A stretch of 64,000 bases of DNA from Bacillota bacterium (GCA_023414355.1 JAEZOB010000033.1:62001-126000); one strand, 5' to 3'. Counted from the first letter of the stretch, positions 7,942 to 17,206 are shown. Notes: generated by a model from the letters alone, not told the origin. Numbers and translations are program-made.

Positions 7942-8009
7942 ATCTACGACTCTTCTATAGCTACGACTCTTCTATAGCTACGGCTCATATATAGCTATGG
8001 TTCTTCTAT
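7942..8009. repeat. 17-bp tandem repeat, four copies
   Basis: Four head-to-tail copies of a unit like AGCTACGACTCTTCTAT (7942-7958, 7959-7975, 7976-7992, 7993-8009). The first two are nearly identical and the others diverged. The array spans the stop codon of the ferredoxin gene and the space before the NifV-omega start. There are no spacers. Confidence 0.85.
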
Positions 8010-8314
8010 ATCAGCAGCTCTTCCACCGGAAGCCCATTGATGATATGCTGGCACACAATCTTCTCTACATCATCCTCCGTCAGATTACCATACCAGACTC
8101 CCTCCGGATAGATTACCGCTATCGGTCCTTTATCGCAGATACCAAAGCATCCTGTATTCGTAATCATCACCTCTGACGACAGATCCAAATCCTCTATCAC
8201 TTCCATGAATTTCGTGACAAGATCAACGGAATCCTTGGAATAGCATAATCCCTTCTGCTGCCCGTTCACTCTGCAGCTGGTACAGATGAAAACGTGCTTA
8301 TTAATTTTAACCAT
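8006..8314 (-). CDS. 2Fe-2S ferredoxin, thioredoxin-like (Shethna/clostridial type)
   Basis: Small electron carrier of 102 aa with a thioredoxin-like fold and one [2Fe-2S] cluster. Ligand cysteines are visible in HVFICTSCR, GLCYSK and NTGCFGIC. The pattern and length match what I recall of the C. pasteurianum 2Fe-2S ferredoxin (for example SSEVM, NTGCFGIC, YPEGVWYGN), a protein reported to bind the MoFe protein. The start at 8314 follows AGAAGGGAAGG; an upstream ATG at 8341 has no ribosome site. It lies inside the nif operon between nifN-B and nifV, which supports a nitrogenase-related role. Whether it reduces, protects or modulates nitrogenase is not settled by sequence. Confidence 0.93.
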   Translation of the reverse strand: MVKINKHVFICTSCRVNGQQKGLCYSKDSVDLVTKFMEVIEDLDLSSEVMITNTGCFGICDKGPIAVIYPEGVWYGNLTEDDVEKIVCQHIINGLPVEELLI

Positions 8315-8391
8315 CGTTACCTTCCCTTCTGTTGCATGCATTATCGTAGCTTGAAGCCTTCATTTAAAATTTCTCTTGGCGACCAGTCCCT

Positions 8392-11088
8392 TCACAGCAA
8401 CTCCTCAACTGCTTTTTTTACAGAGGTCTCAATTTTATCCACTGTAGTAAATACCTTGATTCCCCTTTGTTTCAGCGTTTGCTTCGGTGCATCTCCTATT
8501 CTCATGGCTATCACTGCATTGCAGTCAGAGATTGCTCGGAGGATTGTTTCCATGTTCTCCTCTCTGGTATCACACTCCAAGGCTCCGCTGCAATAGCGGC
8601 TTACGCTTCTCTTCTCCTTGAACACCGTATTGCCGTTCCCATATTCGTATACATAGAATTCCTTGACATGACCAAAATGTTGGTCTACCATCATTCCACT
8701 TTTGGTGGCTACTGCTACTCTAAGCTTTTTCTCCGATCGTGCGGTAAACTCTCCGGAGCGATCTTCTCCAAGGAGCCCCACTGCATCGGCTCTACATTGA
8801 CGACAATGATACATCTGCTCCATGATCGTGCTGCAGCTTTTTCTCATATCCATCAGCTCCTGCTCAGTTACAGTCTCAATATCCTCGAAGACAGCGCCCT
8901 CAACAGGAATCATCGGCATGATGTTCGTGACTGTTCCTCCCAAGTCCTTTACCTTCTTCACAACCTCAGGAATATGCCGATCATTCACTCCTTTTATCAT
9001 TACGATATTTACCTTACAGATTATTCCATAAGCTGTCAGCATCTGAATCCCGGTGAATTGATTGGTCATAAGAATCGCTGCTGCCGCTTCCCCATGATAT
9101 CGCACACCCAAATAATCAATATTGCGGTATATCCTTGCACCGATAGCAGGATCTACCGCATTCATCGTTACTGTTACATGTGATACCCCTAAGGCAGCCA
9201 GCTCCTGTGCATACTTAGGCAGCATCAGCCCATTCGTGGACAGGCAGAAGGTTATATCGGAATTCTTTGCTTTGATCAGCTGTAAGGTTCGTCTTGTCTC
9301 TTCAAAATTGGCAAGGGCATCGCCGGGTCCGGCAATTCCGACCACTGTCAGGTTGGGAAGCTTTTCTCTGGCTGTTAAAAACCTCTGAAGTGCTTCCTCC
9401 GGTGACAGAATGCCGGTCGTTACTCCGGGCCTGCTTTCATTGGGACAGTCGTATTTTCGTACGCAATAATTACAGCTGATATTACAGTGCGGAGCAACGG
9501 GTAAATGTATCCGGGAATATTGGTGTGCCTTGCAATTATAACAGGGATGGGTCGCCGTCTTCTCTTCTATGGTTTTCTCTGCCCCACTGCTTCCAAAGCT
9601 TGCAAGGATACTTGACTCATCTTTTTTCATATCATCTTTCTTCATATCATCTTTCTTCATATCATCTTTCTTCTCTTCATCTTTTTCGTCTTTTTCCACT
9701 TCGCCTTGCTTCTCGTCTTTAAAATACTTATGATACAGATAATCTCGAAAGCTCTCCTCCTTCACCTCCAGAACGGAATTCGAGATTTCATCCAAAAAGG
9801 TCAGCGCACCCTCGTACCCAATGGAACGAAGTCTCTGCCCACCGACCCTGTCATGAATCGGGAACCCCCGTCGAACCAGCTTGATACCCAGCTTTTCTGC
9901 TATCCTCCTTCCGTCCGAATTACCGATCAGAAGATTTGCCTGCAGTTCTTTGGCATATTGCTCGATGGACTGAAAGTCAATCTCGTCAAGGATTTCGAAG
10001 CGGTCGATAAAGTACCTGTTTGCAAGCGCCTCTATTTCCTTGTGAAGCAGCTCTTTCAGCTTTACGCATTTCGTACCTGTCGCTGTAACCAGAGGCATAA
10101 TCCCATTCTCCAGGCAAAGTCTGACCGTGCTATACACAAAATCCGGCTCTCCGTAGATGACCGCTTTCGCTTCCCCATTATACTTATGTCCGTCAATCAT
10201 GGCATCCAGAAATCTTCCCCGTTCTAAAACAATCCGTTCCGATACAGGCCTACCCGACACCTTATGTAGTATAGCCAACAGCTCGTCATTGTCCCGTAAA
10301 CTGATCGGAAGAGGGCAGCGATAAACCGGAATTCCGTAAGTATCCTGGAGATATCCTCCCGCTGACCTCGTTTCGGACAAAAAGGCAGCGATCTCTATGG
10401 TAGCTTTCGCTCCGGCCATTTGGCAGATATCCTCAAGCTTTGTACCCGTTTCCGGGAGCCTGTTATATTGCTCCTGATAAATACCATCCAGGTTGCCGGA
10501 TAAATCGGGTAGCAGAATGGCATCGATGCCAAACTCCTCCAGAAGCTCCTTTAAGTATCTGGTATCCGCAGGTGAGAGCTGACCGGTGATCACATTGATT
10601 CTTTCATTGGGGGTAGTCACCATAGGAACAGTTTTCACAATCTGACAGATCGCTTCTGAATATCCCTCGTACTGTGTTCCGCCGTATCCCGGTGAGGATA
10701 CCGGAATGATTGTAATATCGTGATACTCCGGATACTTTTCATGAAAATCGTGGATTATTCTTCTTATGTCTTCCCCGATTGTTTCAGCCAGACAGGTCGT
10801 AGCCACTCCAATAACCTCAGGCCGATAGACCTTGATCAAATTCAACAACCCCTGATTCAGATTTTTTTCTCCTCCGTAAACTGTTCCCTCCTCCGTGAGA
10901 GATGAGGAAGCGATGTCCACCGGCTCATTGTAATGAGTCGCCATATGTCTGCGGATATAGGTACTGCAGCCCTGAGAACCGTGAAGGATGGACATACATC
11001 GTCTGATGCCGTAGAGAGCAGTCACTGCACCCATGGGCATACACATTTTACAGGGGTTGACATTCAAATTCGTTAAGGTTCCTTTCAT
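8392..11088 (-). CDS. nifN-B: NifN-NifB fusion: FeMo-cofactor scaffold plus radical SAM synthase
   Basis: One 898-aa protein. Residues ~1-455 are NifN, which forms the cofactor scaffold with NifE. Residues ~455-500 are a charged linker with KKDDM repeats. About 510-770 is NifB, a radical SAM enzyme that makes NifB-co (Fe8S9C); its cluster cysteines are Cys535, Cys539 and Cys542 in HCNISCNYC. About 785-898 is a NifX/NafY-like cofactor-binding domain (LRVAVATKSG, DQHFGH). C. pasteurianum has the same fusion. The first 41 bp overlap the end of nifE, and GGAGG precedes the ATG. The fusion could pass NifB-co directly to the scaffold. Confidence 0.95.
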   Translation of the reverse strand: MKGTLTNLNVNPCKMCMPMGAVTALYGIRRCMSILHGSQGCSTYIRRHMATHYNEPVDIASSSLTEEGTVYGGEKNLNQGLLNLIKVYRPEVIGVATTCLAETIGEDIRRIIHDFHEKYPEYHDITIIPVSSPGYGGTQYEGYSEAICQIVKTVPMVTTPNERINVITGQLSPADTRYLKELLEEFGIDAILLPDLSGNLDGIYQEQYNRLPETGTKLEDICQMAGAKATIEIAAFLSETRSAGGYLQDTYGIPVYRCPLPISLRDNDELLAILHKVSGRPVSERIVLERGRFLDAMIDGHKYNGEAKAVIYGEPDFVYSTVRLCLENGIMPLVTATGTKCVKLKELLHKEIEALANRYFIDRFEILDEIDFQSIEQYAKELQANLLIGNSDGRRIAEKLGIKLVRRGFPIHDRVGGQRLRSIGYEGALTFLDEISNSVLEVKEESFRDYLYHKYFKDEKQGEVEKDEKDEEKKDDMKKDDMKKDDMKKDESSILASFGSSGAEKTIEEKTATHPCYNCKAHQYSRIHLPVAPHCNISCNYCVRKYDCPNESRPGVTTGILSPEEALQRFLTAREKLPNLTVVGIAGPGDALANFEETRRTLQLIKAKNSDITFCLSTNGLMLPKYAQELAALGVSHVTVTMNAVDPAIGARIYRNIDYLGVRYHGEAAAAILMTNQFTGIQMLTAYGIICKVNIVMIKGVNDRHIPEVVKKVKDLGGTVTNIMPMIPVEGAVFEDIETVTEQELMDMRKSCSTIMEQMYHCRQCRADAVGLLGEDRSGEFTARSEKKLRVAVATKSGMMVDQHFGHVKEFYVYEYGNGNTVFKEKRSVSRYCSGALECDTREENMETILRAISDCNAVIAMRIGDAPKQTLKQRGIKVFTTVDKIETSVKKAVEELL
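9613..9687. repeat. in-frame 15-bp repeats in NifN-B linker
   Basis: Three exact copies of CATATCATCTTTCTT (9628-9642, 9643-9657, 9658-9672) with decayed copies on both sides. On the minus strand each unit encodes KKDDM, so copy number changes lengthen or shorten the linker without shifting the frame. Confidence 0.9.
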
Positions 11089-12433
11089 AGGACGGCCTCC
11101 TCTCTATATAATTCCATACGGGATGGTTAATACTACTGTTAATCTCTTTCGTGAAATTCACAACTCCGTCAAAGCCGCACAGCGGATGCTTCCTTTCATG
11201 GTTATGATCACAGAAAGCCACCCCCAGTTTATAGGCCAGTGGCCTCTCCTTGACTCCGCCGACTAATATATCTGCTTTCTTCTCCTTTATGAACTTCTCC
11301 AGTTCTGCCGGATTGGCATCATCAATAATCACGGTATGATTGTCAACCAAGCTTTCTATCATTTCATAATCCTCTTTCTTCCCTGTCTGGGTGCCCACTA
11401 CCACAGTCTCCATTCCCAAGGAGCGGAATTGCCTGATCAGAGAAATTGCTTTGAACCCTCCGCCAACATAGATCGCAGCTTTCTTCCCCTCAAGGTTTCT
11501 CCGGTATTTAGCCAAAAACTCCTTCAGTCTTCTGCTTTCCGTCTCGCCAAGATCAACTGCCTTCTGTCTAGCCTCCTGATCCCCTAAAGCTTCTGCAACT
11601 CTGATCAATGAACTCATGGTATCCTCTATCCCGTAAAAGCTGACCTTAATATAAGGAATTCCCAGCTCCTCCTCCATCCGGTTCGCCAGATAGGTACTGG
11701 AACCGGCACATTGGACGATGTTCAGTGCTGCGGAGGGAGCTTTCAACAGAGTTTCATAATCAGAATCCCCTGTGATAGTTGAAATAACCGGGATACCAAT
11801 CTTCTTAAGATAATCCTTTACGATCCAAAGCTCGCCGGCAAGATTAAAGTCTCCTAAGATATTGATTCCCTTTCTTTTCGCCTGCTTATACGGCGCAATC
11901 AGTTCCATGATAGCGTTACACGCCATTCTATAGCCATCAGACTTCGTCCCCGAGAATCCAGGTGATTTCACGGATATGATTCTTGCATCATACTTTAAGG
12001 ACAGCTTCTTGCAAACTGCATCAACATCATCTCCGATCACTCCGACGATACAGGTGGAATAGACAAAGATTAGCTTGGGGCTGTGTTTCTCCATGATCTC
12101 TTCGATTGCTGCTGATAATTTCTTCTCTCCTCCGAAGATAACATCCTTTTCCTGCAGATCAGTTGAGAAGCTGTTACGGTATAAATCCGAACCGCTGCTT
12201 AGGCTCCCCCGGATGTCCCAGGTATAACTGGCACATCCGATCGGGCCATGCACGATATGAAAAGCATCAGTGATCGGATTCAGGACCACTCTTGCACCGC
12301 AATAGACGCAAGCTCTCTGGCTAACCGAGCCGGATACACTGTTACTGTCGCACTGCAGGCCATCTCCCTTGCAACCGCTCTGCTTCTGTAGAATAAATTC
12401 CGCTCTTTCCTCTAATACGCTGATGTTTTCCAT
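11048..12433 (-). CDS. nifE: nitrogenase cofactor scaffold NifE
   Basis: Subunit of the NifE2N2 scaffold on which the iron-molybdenum cofactor is matured before transfer to NifD. The protein is homologous to NifD: cluster-region cysteines in RACVYCGARVVL, GPIGCASYTWD and TCIVGVIGDD, with an AIYVGGGFKA segment in the middle. Length 461 aa is normal. The start is placed at 12433 because GGAGG lies five bases upstream; the longer frame to 12445 would begin inside that ribosome site. It follows nifK by a few bases and overlaps nifN-B by 41 bp, so the two partner proteins are made together. Confidence 0.94.
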   Translation of the reverse strand: MENISVLEERAEFILQKQSGCKGDGLQCDSNSVSGSVSQRACVYCGARVVLNPITDAFHIVHGPIGCASYTWDIRGSLSSGSDLYRNSFSTDLQEKDVIFGGEKKLSAAIEEIMEKHSPKLIFVYSTCIVGVIGDDVDAVCKKLSLKYDARIISVKSPGFSGTKSDGYRMACNAIMELIAPYKQAKRKGINILGDFNLAGELWIVKDYLKKIGIPVISTITGDSDYETLLKAPSAALNIVQCAGSSTYLANRMEEELGIPYIKVSFYGIEDTMSSLIRVAEALGDQEARQKAVDLGETESRRLKEFLAKYRRNLEGKKAAIYVGGGFKAISLIRQFRSLGMETVVVGTQTGKKEDYEMIESLVDNHTVIIDDANPAELEKFIKEKKADILVGGVKERPLAYKLGVAFCDHNHERKHPLCGFDGVVNFTKEINSSINHPVWNYIERRPSYERNLNEFECQPL

Positions 12434-12447
12434 TATTGCCTCCATTT

Positions 12448-13812
12448 CTAAAGTACCATCTCAAAGTCTTCCTCTGCTGCATCTCTGTCCTGGCGGTCCA
12501 TTAGCGCATTTGTAATGAGTTCTGCCAACCGCATCGCTCCTTTGTAACCCACCAGGGGCAGATAGGAATGGATATAGCGATCGATAATCGGGAAACCCGC
12601 CCTTACAAACGGGATATCCTCGGCACGGGCAATATACTTGCCGTGGGTTCCTCCAATCAATAGATCCACACCTTCCTCCTTGATCCACTGATGTAGCTCA
12701 AGCAGATCTCCTCCGGCTTTCGCCTTTCCGTCTTCGAAACCGAATTTCATGAATAACTCATCTACGGCTTTCTCGAAGCTCTCACCCGGAGTACCGGTCA
12801 GTAGATACATCGGAAGCATCCCCATCTCGAGGGCAAACTCCGCCAGACCAAGTACGGTATCGGGGTCACCAAAGATTGCAACCTTTTTATTAAAGGTATA
12901 GGGATGAATATCAATCAGGATATCCACCAGCTGACCTCTTTCCTCCTCCAGGCTATACGGAATTTCCTTTTTGGAATAGGATTGCAGTGCCAGAAGATAC
13001 TCATCGGTTCTGCCAATACCAATCGGCAAAGGCAGCAACTTATATGGGACGCCACATTTCCTGGATAAGGTCTCGGCAGGTGCTTCACTTGTAGTCTTGC
13101 CCATAGCCAGAGTCAGGGTAGAGTCCCCGAGCGTGATGATATCTTCCACCCGGGTGCCCCCTTTGGGGTATAATTCGAATTCCCCGGTCATTGGACTATC
13201 CATCACGCCACTGGTATCAGGCAACATTGTGTATTCAATTCCCATGCTGTCAGCAATCCGCTTCAATTCCCGCATATCTCCCGGATTAACGAAGCCCGGA
13301 AGAAGAGCCATCTTACCATTTTTCTTTCCTGAGGATACTGACAGATAGCTGATGAAGCTTGCAACCATATTACTGAAGCCTGTGATATGGGAACCCTTAT
13401 AGCTGGGGGTATTGGTATGCACCATATACTTCCCTTCCGGAATATCGATACCCTGAATCAGCGCATTTAGGTCATCGCCAATGGTTTCTGACAGGCAGGT
13501 AGTATGCACCGCAATAATCTTAGGCTGGTAGAGATCAAAGATATTCTTTGCTGCCGTCTTAAGATTCGTACCTCCACCAAAAACAGAAGCGCCCTCTGTA
13601 AAGGAACTGGAGGACGCCATTGCCGGATCTTTAAAATGTCTGGTTAAAAACATACGATGAAATGCACAACACCCTTGCGAACCGTGGCTGTGAGGCATAC
13701 ATGCGTGTACACCCAATGCTGCATACATTGCGCCGACAGGCTGGCAGGTCTTTGCGGGATTGACTCTGAGAGCCTCCCTCCCTATTACTTCTTTCTTCGT
13801 GTAATCTAGCAT
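12448..13812 (-). CDS. nifK: nitrogenase MoFe protein beta subunit NifK
   Basis: Beta subunit of the MoFe protein; with NifD it binds the P-cluster that relays electrons from NifH to the cofactor. P-cluster cysteines are seen at 23 (KTCQPVGA), 48 (HGSQGC) and 106 (TTCLSETIGDD), with the same spacing (25 and 58) as in Azotobacter. At 454 aa it is the short clostridial form, lacking the ~50-residue N-terminal extension. Its ATG overlaps the last 7 bp of nifD, with GGAGG inside nifD, so the two subunits are translationally coupled. Confidence 0.96.
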   Translation of the reverse strand: MLDYTKKEVIGREALRVNPAKTCQPVGAMYAALGVHACMPHSHGSQGCCAFHRMFLTRHFKDPAMASSSSFTEGASVFGGGTNLKTAAKNIFDLYQPKIIAVHTTCLSETIGDDLNALIQGIDIPEGKYMVHTNTPSYKGSHITGFSNMVASFISYLSVSSGKKNGKMALLPGFVNPGDMRELKRIADSMGIEYTMLPDTSGVMDSPMTGEFELYPKGGTRVEDIITLGDSTLTLAMGKTTSEAPAETLSRKCGVPYKLLPLPIGIGRTDEYLLALQSYSKKEIPYSLEEERGQLVDILIDIHPYTFNKKVAIFGDPDTVLGLAEFALEMGMLPMYLLTGTPGESFEKAVDELFMKFGFEDGKAKAGGDLLELHQWIKEEGVDLLIGGTHGKYIARAEDIPFVRAGFPIIDRYIHSYLPLVGYKGAMRLAELITNALMDRQDRDAAEEDFEMVL

Positions 13813-15404
13813 GCTGTTTCACCTCCTAAAGTTCCCTCCAGAAGAGGAGTTGTCTTCCAGGGTGCCTTGATATAACTCCAGGCCGGAGTGTAGATACCCA
13901 TGGTGATGTCTCTCGCAAAATTCACAGCACCGCGGAAACAGGAATACGGTCCGCTGTAATCATAGGAATGCAGCTGCCTGGACAGGATACCGCTTTTCTG
14001 GGCAACAAATTTATCCTTAATACCGGAGAAGAAGATATCCGGCTTTAATAGCTTTAAGAATTCCTCTGTCTCATAATGATTCAAATCATCTACCATATAG
14101 GTACCGTCCGACATATCCTTAACCATACCTCCGTAATAATCCAACAGCTTCTCTTCTCTGAGTTTACTCAAATCCTCTTCCGTCAAATATACATGATATT
14201 TTGCAGGATCAGGCTGGACGGTGATATTTTCGATATTCTTACTGTCCGCGTCGGGCTTAACCAAGGGAATCACTTCTCTGCCTTCATATTCCTCCCTGTG
14301 GGCAAATTCATATCCTGCAAGAACAGTATGTACTCCCAGATCGTTCAACAGCACCTGATAGTGATGTGCTCTGGAGCCTCCCACATAGATTGCAGCTGTT
14401 TTTCCCTTTAGTCTGGATTTATAATGCTCCATATCCTCTGAAATCTGCTCCAGTTCATCTGCGATAACAGCTTCTGTCCTGGCATACAGTTCAGGATCAT
14501 TAAAATAACGTGCGATGTTTCGCAGTGTGTCAATAGTGCCCTGTACTCCTATAAAGTTAACCTTCATCCAGGGGATTCCGTATTTTGTCTCGATGAGCTC
14601 CGCAATATAATTAATGGAGCGGTGGCACTGGACAATACTTAAATTGGCCTTATGCGCATTTTGCAGATCCTCGATACTGCTGTCACCGGTAAAGGTAGCG
14701 ACCACCTCATAACCGATTCTCTTGAGCAGGCGTTCTGTCTCCCAGCCGTCACCTCCGATATTGTATTCTCCCAGGATATTGATGCTGTATTTACTTTTTA
14801 CTTCTCTGTCTCCTTCGCCGATCACATATCGAACCAGCTGATTGTTGGCAATATGATGTCCGGCTGACTGGCTGACACCCTTATAGCCTTCACAGCTGAA
14901 AGCAATACATTTGATTTTGTATTCCTTCTCAGCCCATTTTGCAACTGCATGAATATCATCTCCGATCAGACCGACCGGACAGGTAGAGCAGATAAAAATC
15001 GTCTTGGGTTTGAAAATTTCCATTGCTTCCTCAATCGCTTTCTTCAGCTTCTTCTCGCCTCCGAATACGATATCCGACTCCTGAAGATCTGTAGAAAAGC
15101 AATATTGCAGGAAATTATCGATCCCTTCCTCTATCTTAGCCTTGTGCCGTCTGGTACCCCAGGAATAATACGCACAGCCGATCGGCCCATGGGTTATAAT
15201 GAAGGCATCCTTAATCGGTCCCAATACAACACCCTTACAGCCTGCATAGCAGCAGCCTCTCTGGGTAATGATACCGGGAATGGTACGTACATTGGCGGCA
15301 ATCTCATTGTTATTCTCGTTGTGATTGACCTCCACCATATGCTCCTTCCGGTTTTTATATACCTTGGAACTATACTGGTCCAATACCCTATTCATAGTAC
15401 TCAT
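13806..15404 (-). CDS. nifD: nitrogenase MoFe protein alpha subunit NifD
   Basis: Catalytic alpha subunit that holds the FeMo cofactor. Cofactor ligands are Cys260 (SIVQCHRS) and His479 (QLHSYDYSGPY). P-cluster cysteines are 51, 77 (GPIGC) and 142 (TCPVGLIGDD). Cys260 and His479 are 219 residues apart, against 167 in Azotobacter, so about 50 extra residues sit near 380-435 (the segment rich in charged residues with YYGGMVKDMSDG). That insertion is a known mark of clostridial NifD. Length 532 aa. A GGAAGGGAAG precedes the ATG. It follows nifI2 in the operon. Confidence 0.97.
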   Translation of the reverse strand: MSTMNRVLDQYSSKVYKNRKEHMVEVNHNENNNEIAANVRTIPGIITQRGCCYAGCKGVVLGPIKDAFIITHGPIGCAYYSWGTRRHKAKIEEGIDNFLQYCFSTDLQESDIVFGGEKKLKKAIEEAMEIFKPKTIFICSTCPVGLIGDDIHAVAKWAEKEYKIKCIAFSCEGYKGVSQSAGHHIANNQLVRYVIGEGDREVKSKYSINILGEYNIGGDGWETERLLKRIGYEVVATFTGDSSIEDLQNAHKANLSIVQCHRSINYIAELIETKYGIPWMKVNFIGVQGTIDTLRNIARYFNDPELYARTEAVIADELEQISEDMEHYKSRLKGKTAAIYVGGSRAHHYQVLLNDLGVHTVLAGYEFAHREEYEGREVIPLVKPDADSKNIENITVQPDPAKYHVYLTEEDLSKLREEKLLDYYGGMVKDMSDGTYMVDDLNHYETEEFLKLLKPDIFFSGIKDKFVAQKSGILSRQLHSYDYSGPYSCFRGAVNFARDITMGIYTPAWSYIKAPWKTTPLLEGTLGGETAC

Positions 15405-15478
15405 ATTCTTCCTTCCCTTCCTAGCGGATGAGACAAGGTCTACCGCCTTCAGCGATCAACCTATGCCACAACGCTTTT

Positions 15479-15862
15479 TTAATATGCCTCTGTCGTCAGC
15501 TCCCCATTGCGTACGCGGTAGCCTTCGTAGATCGGCAGAATAAATATCTTGCCATCCCCCGGATTCCCTGTTGAATTCGTATCCATGATGGTATTGACCA
15601 CCCGCTCGACCTCCTGATCTTCTACGATTAAGGTAAATACCCTTTTTGATATCAGCCGGTTTGTCTCCGAAAGGTATTCTCCTGTCGGCGTGGCGGGGAC
15701 TTCTCCGGCTTCAACGATATCCCTGAGTAAGGTCATATCGATCAGCTTCTTTCCCCTGCCAAGCACCTTTCTGCAGGTAAAAGCAGGTATTCCGGCTTCG
15801 GCCAACGCTTCCTTGGTTGCATTGACCTTGTTTTGTCTGACAATCGCCATTACTTCCTTCAT
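15479..15862 (-). CDS. nifI2: PII-like nitrogenase regulator NifI2
   Basis: PII-family signal protein of 127 aa. In methanogens and some anaerobes NifI1 and NifI2 form a complex that binds the MoFe protein and stops N2 fixation when ammonium rises, relieved by 2-oxoglutarate. The PII core is seen: N-terminal strand MKEVMAIVRQNKV, a long T-loop region (GRGKKLIDMTLL to TNRLISKR), and the C-terminal GDGKIFILPIYEGYRVR. The T-loop is longer than in GlnB. The gene lies between nifI1 and nifD, the standard place. GGAGG precedes the start. Confidence 0.92.
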   Translation of the reverse strand: MKEVMAIVRQNKVNATKEALAEAGIPAFTCRKVLGRGKKLIDMTLLRDIVEAGEVPATPTGEYLSETNRLISKRVFTLIVEDQEVERVVNTIMDTNSTGNPGDGKIFILPIYEGYRVRNGELTTEAY

Positions 15863-15913
15863 GATAAGCCTCCTTTCCTGCTACCGGTATACGGTTGCAG
15901 TATCATTCATACT

Positions 15914-16240
15914 CTATAAGCCCTTCTTCCTGGTACTGATGGTATATGCTTCTTCCACGGGGCTGATGAAGATTCTTCCGTCACCGAAGTGTCCCTCTTC
16001 TCCTGTTCTCGCATATTTCATGATGATCTTAACCACATCTTCCTTATCCGCATCCTCTACTACCATCAGAAGCATCTCCTTGGGAATCTCATCATAATGC
16101 ACCTCACCAACCTTAACACCCTTCTGCTTTCCACGGCCATACACATCCATCTTCGTTACTGCAGGAAAGCCGGCAGACAAAAGCTCCGATAATACGATAC
16201 CGACCTTTTCGGGACGGATAATTGCTCTCACTAATAACAT
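15914..16240 (-). CDS. nifI1: PII-like nitrogenase regulator NifI1
   Basis: PII-family protein of 108 aa and partner of NifI2. It begins LLVRAIIRPEKVGIVLSEL, has a T-loop with GRGKQKGVKVGEVHYDEIPKE, and ends GDGRIFISPVEEAYTI, the ATP-binding motif region of PII proteins. The T-loop has no Tyr in the usual GlnB uridylylation context, so ligand binding rather than uridylylation is expected. Located directly after nifH with a 25-bp gap. It implies post-translational switch-off of nitrogenase by nitrogen status. Confidence 0.92.
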   Translation of the reverse strand: MLLVRAIIRPEKVGIVLSELLSAGFPAVTKMDVYGRGKQKGVKVGEVHYDEIPKEMLLMVVEDADKEDVVKIIMKYARTGEEGHFGDGRIFISPVEEAYTISTRKKGL

Positions 16241-16265
16241 AAGTACACCTCCGTTTTTTGATTAT

Positions 16266-17087
16266 TTACAGATCCAAGATTCCATGTTCCATCAGGAGTT
16301 CTTCTAAGCGCTCCTGCTTCATCGGCTTCGGGATGACGAACATATCATTTCCGTCAATCTTTCGTGACAGCTCACGGTATTCATCTGCCTGATTAGCACT
16401 GGGATCATAATCGATTACTGTCTTTTTATTAATCTCAGCTCTCTGAACCATGTTATCTCTGGGAACAAAGTGGATCATCTGAGAACCCAGTTCCTTTGCA
16501 AAGGCTGCTACCAGCTCTGCCTCACCATCTACCTTTCTGGAATTACAGATAATTCCGCCCAATCTGACTCCTCCGGTACTGGCATATTTCTGAATACCCT
16601 TGGAGATGTTATTTGCCGCATATAATGCCATCATCTCACCAGAAGCCACGATATAAATCTCCTGTGCTTTACCTTCCCTGATCGGCATTGCGAAGCCTCC
16701 GCAGACAACGTCACCCAGTACATCATAAAATACATAATCTAAATCCTCTGTATATGCTCCAAGCTGTTCCAGAAGATTGATGGAGGTGATAATGCCTCGT
16801 CCGGCACAACCGACTCCCGGCTCCGGGCCGCCCGACTCCACACAGCGGATACCGGCAAAGCCCTGCTTCATGATGTACTCCAGGTCAATATCCTCTCCTT
16901 CTTCCCTTAAGGTATCCAGTACCGTCTTCTGTGCCAGACCACCGAGGATTAATCTGGTAGAATCAGCCTTAGGATCACAACCGACGATCATGATCTTTTT
17001 TCCCATCTCGCCCAGCCCTGCTGTCAGATTTTGTGTGGTAGTCGATTTACCGATACCACCTTTTCCATAAATTGCAACCTGTCTCAT
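16266..17087 (-). CDS. nifH: nitrogenase iron protein NifH
   Basis: Dinitrogenase reductase: an ATP-dependent dimer with one shared [4Fe-4S] cluster that passes electrons to NifDK and also takes part in cofactor maturation. The P-loop is at residues 8-15 (GKGGIGKS), with cluster ligands Cys94 (GVGCAGRG) and Cys129 (DVVCGGF). Arg97, the ADP-ribosylation site in some bacteria, is present, but no DraT/DraG gene is in the window. Length 273 aa matches clostridial NifH. GGAGG precedes the ATG. It is the first gene of the nif operon, and its leader holds a strong terminator-like hairpin. Confidence 0.98.
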   Translation of the reverse strand: MRQVAIYGKGGIGKSTTTQNLTAGLGEMGKKIMIVGCDPKADSTRLILGGLAQKTVLDTLREEGEDIDLEYIMKQGFAGIRCVESGGPEPGVGCAGRGIITSINLLEQLGAYTEDLDYVFYDVLGDVVCGGFAMPIREGKAQEIYIVASGEMMALYAANNISKGIQKYASTGGVRLGGIICNSRKVDGEAELVAAFAKELGSQMIHFVPRDNMVQRAEINKKTVIDYDPSANQADEYRELSRKIDGNDMFVIPKPMKQERLEELLMEHGILDL

Positions 17088-17110
17088 AAGATTTGCCTCC
17101 TTCTTGTTTT

Positions 17111-17150
17111 AAAAAAGACGTCATCGCCTTTTACAGGCAATGACGTCTTT
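17111..17150 (-). terminator. terminator-like hairpin in nifH leader (possible attenuator)
   Basis: A 15-bp stem (17114-17128 with 17136-17150, one G-U pair in RNA) and a 7-base loop, followed on the minus strand by a run of six T. It ends 24 bases before the nifH ATG and lies downstream of the only good promoter seen in the gap. It may end readthrough from modC, but it would also stop transcripts that start at the nif promoter unless it is bypassed. Confidence 0.85.
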
Positions 17151-17206
17151 GTCTTGATAGACTAATTGGATTTTGCAATTTCCATGTTGCAATTCTATCA
17201 TCCGGA

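Noticed and set aside
7942..8009. CRISPR array
   Set aside because: Units are 17 bp with no spacers between them and no cas genes are present; the same holds for the 13-, 15- and 16-bp arrays.
9525..9722. Plus-strand ORF with a repeated SSYHL peptide
   Set aside because: It is the antisense shadow of the KKDDM repeat in NifN-B; no ribosome site.
15325..15543. ORFs antisense to nifD and the nifD-nifI2 gap
   Set aside because: They lie opposite strongly conserved nif genes and have no ribosome site.
17155..17200. Sigma-54 promoter or ANTAR-type double hairpin before nifH
   Set aside because: A TGGAAA...TTGCA resemblance lacks the correct GG/GC spacing, and the TTGCAA hairpin does not close a six-base loop with the needed A1/G4 next to a second similar hairpin.
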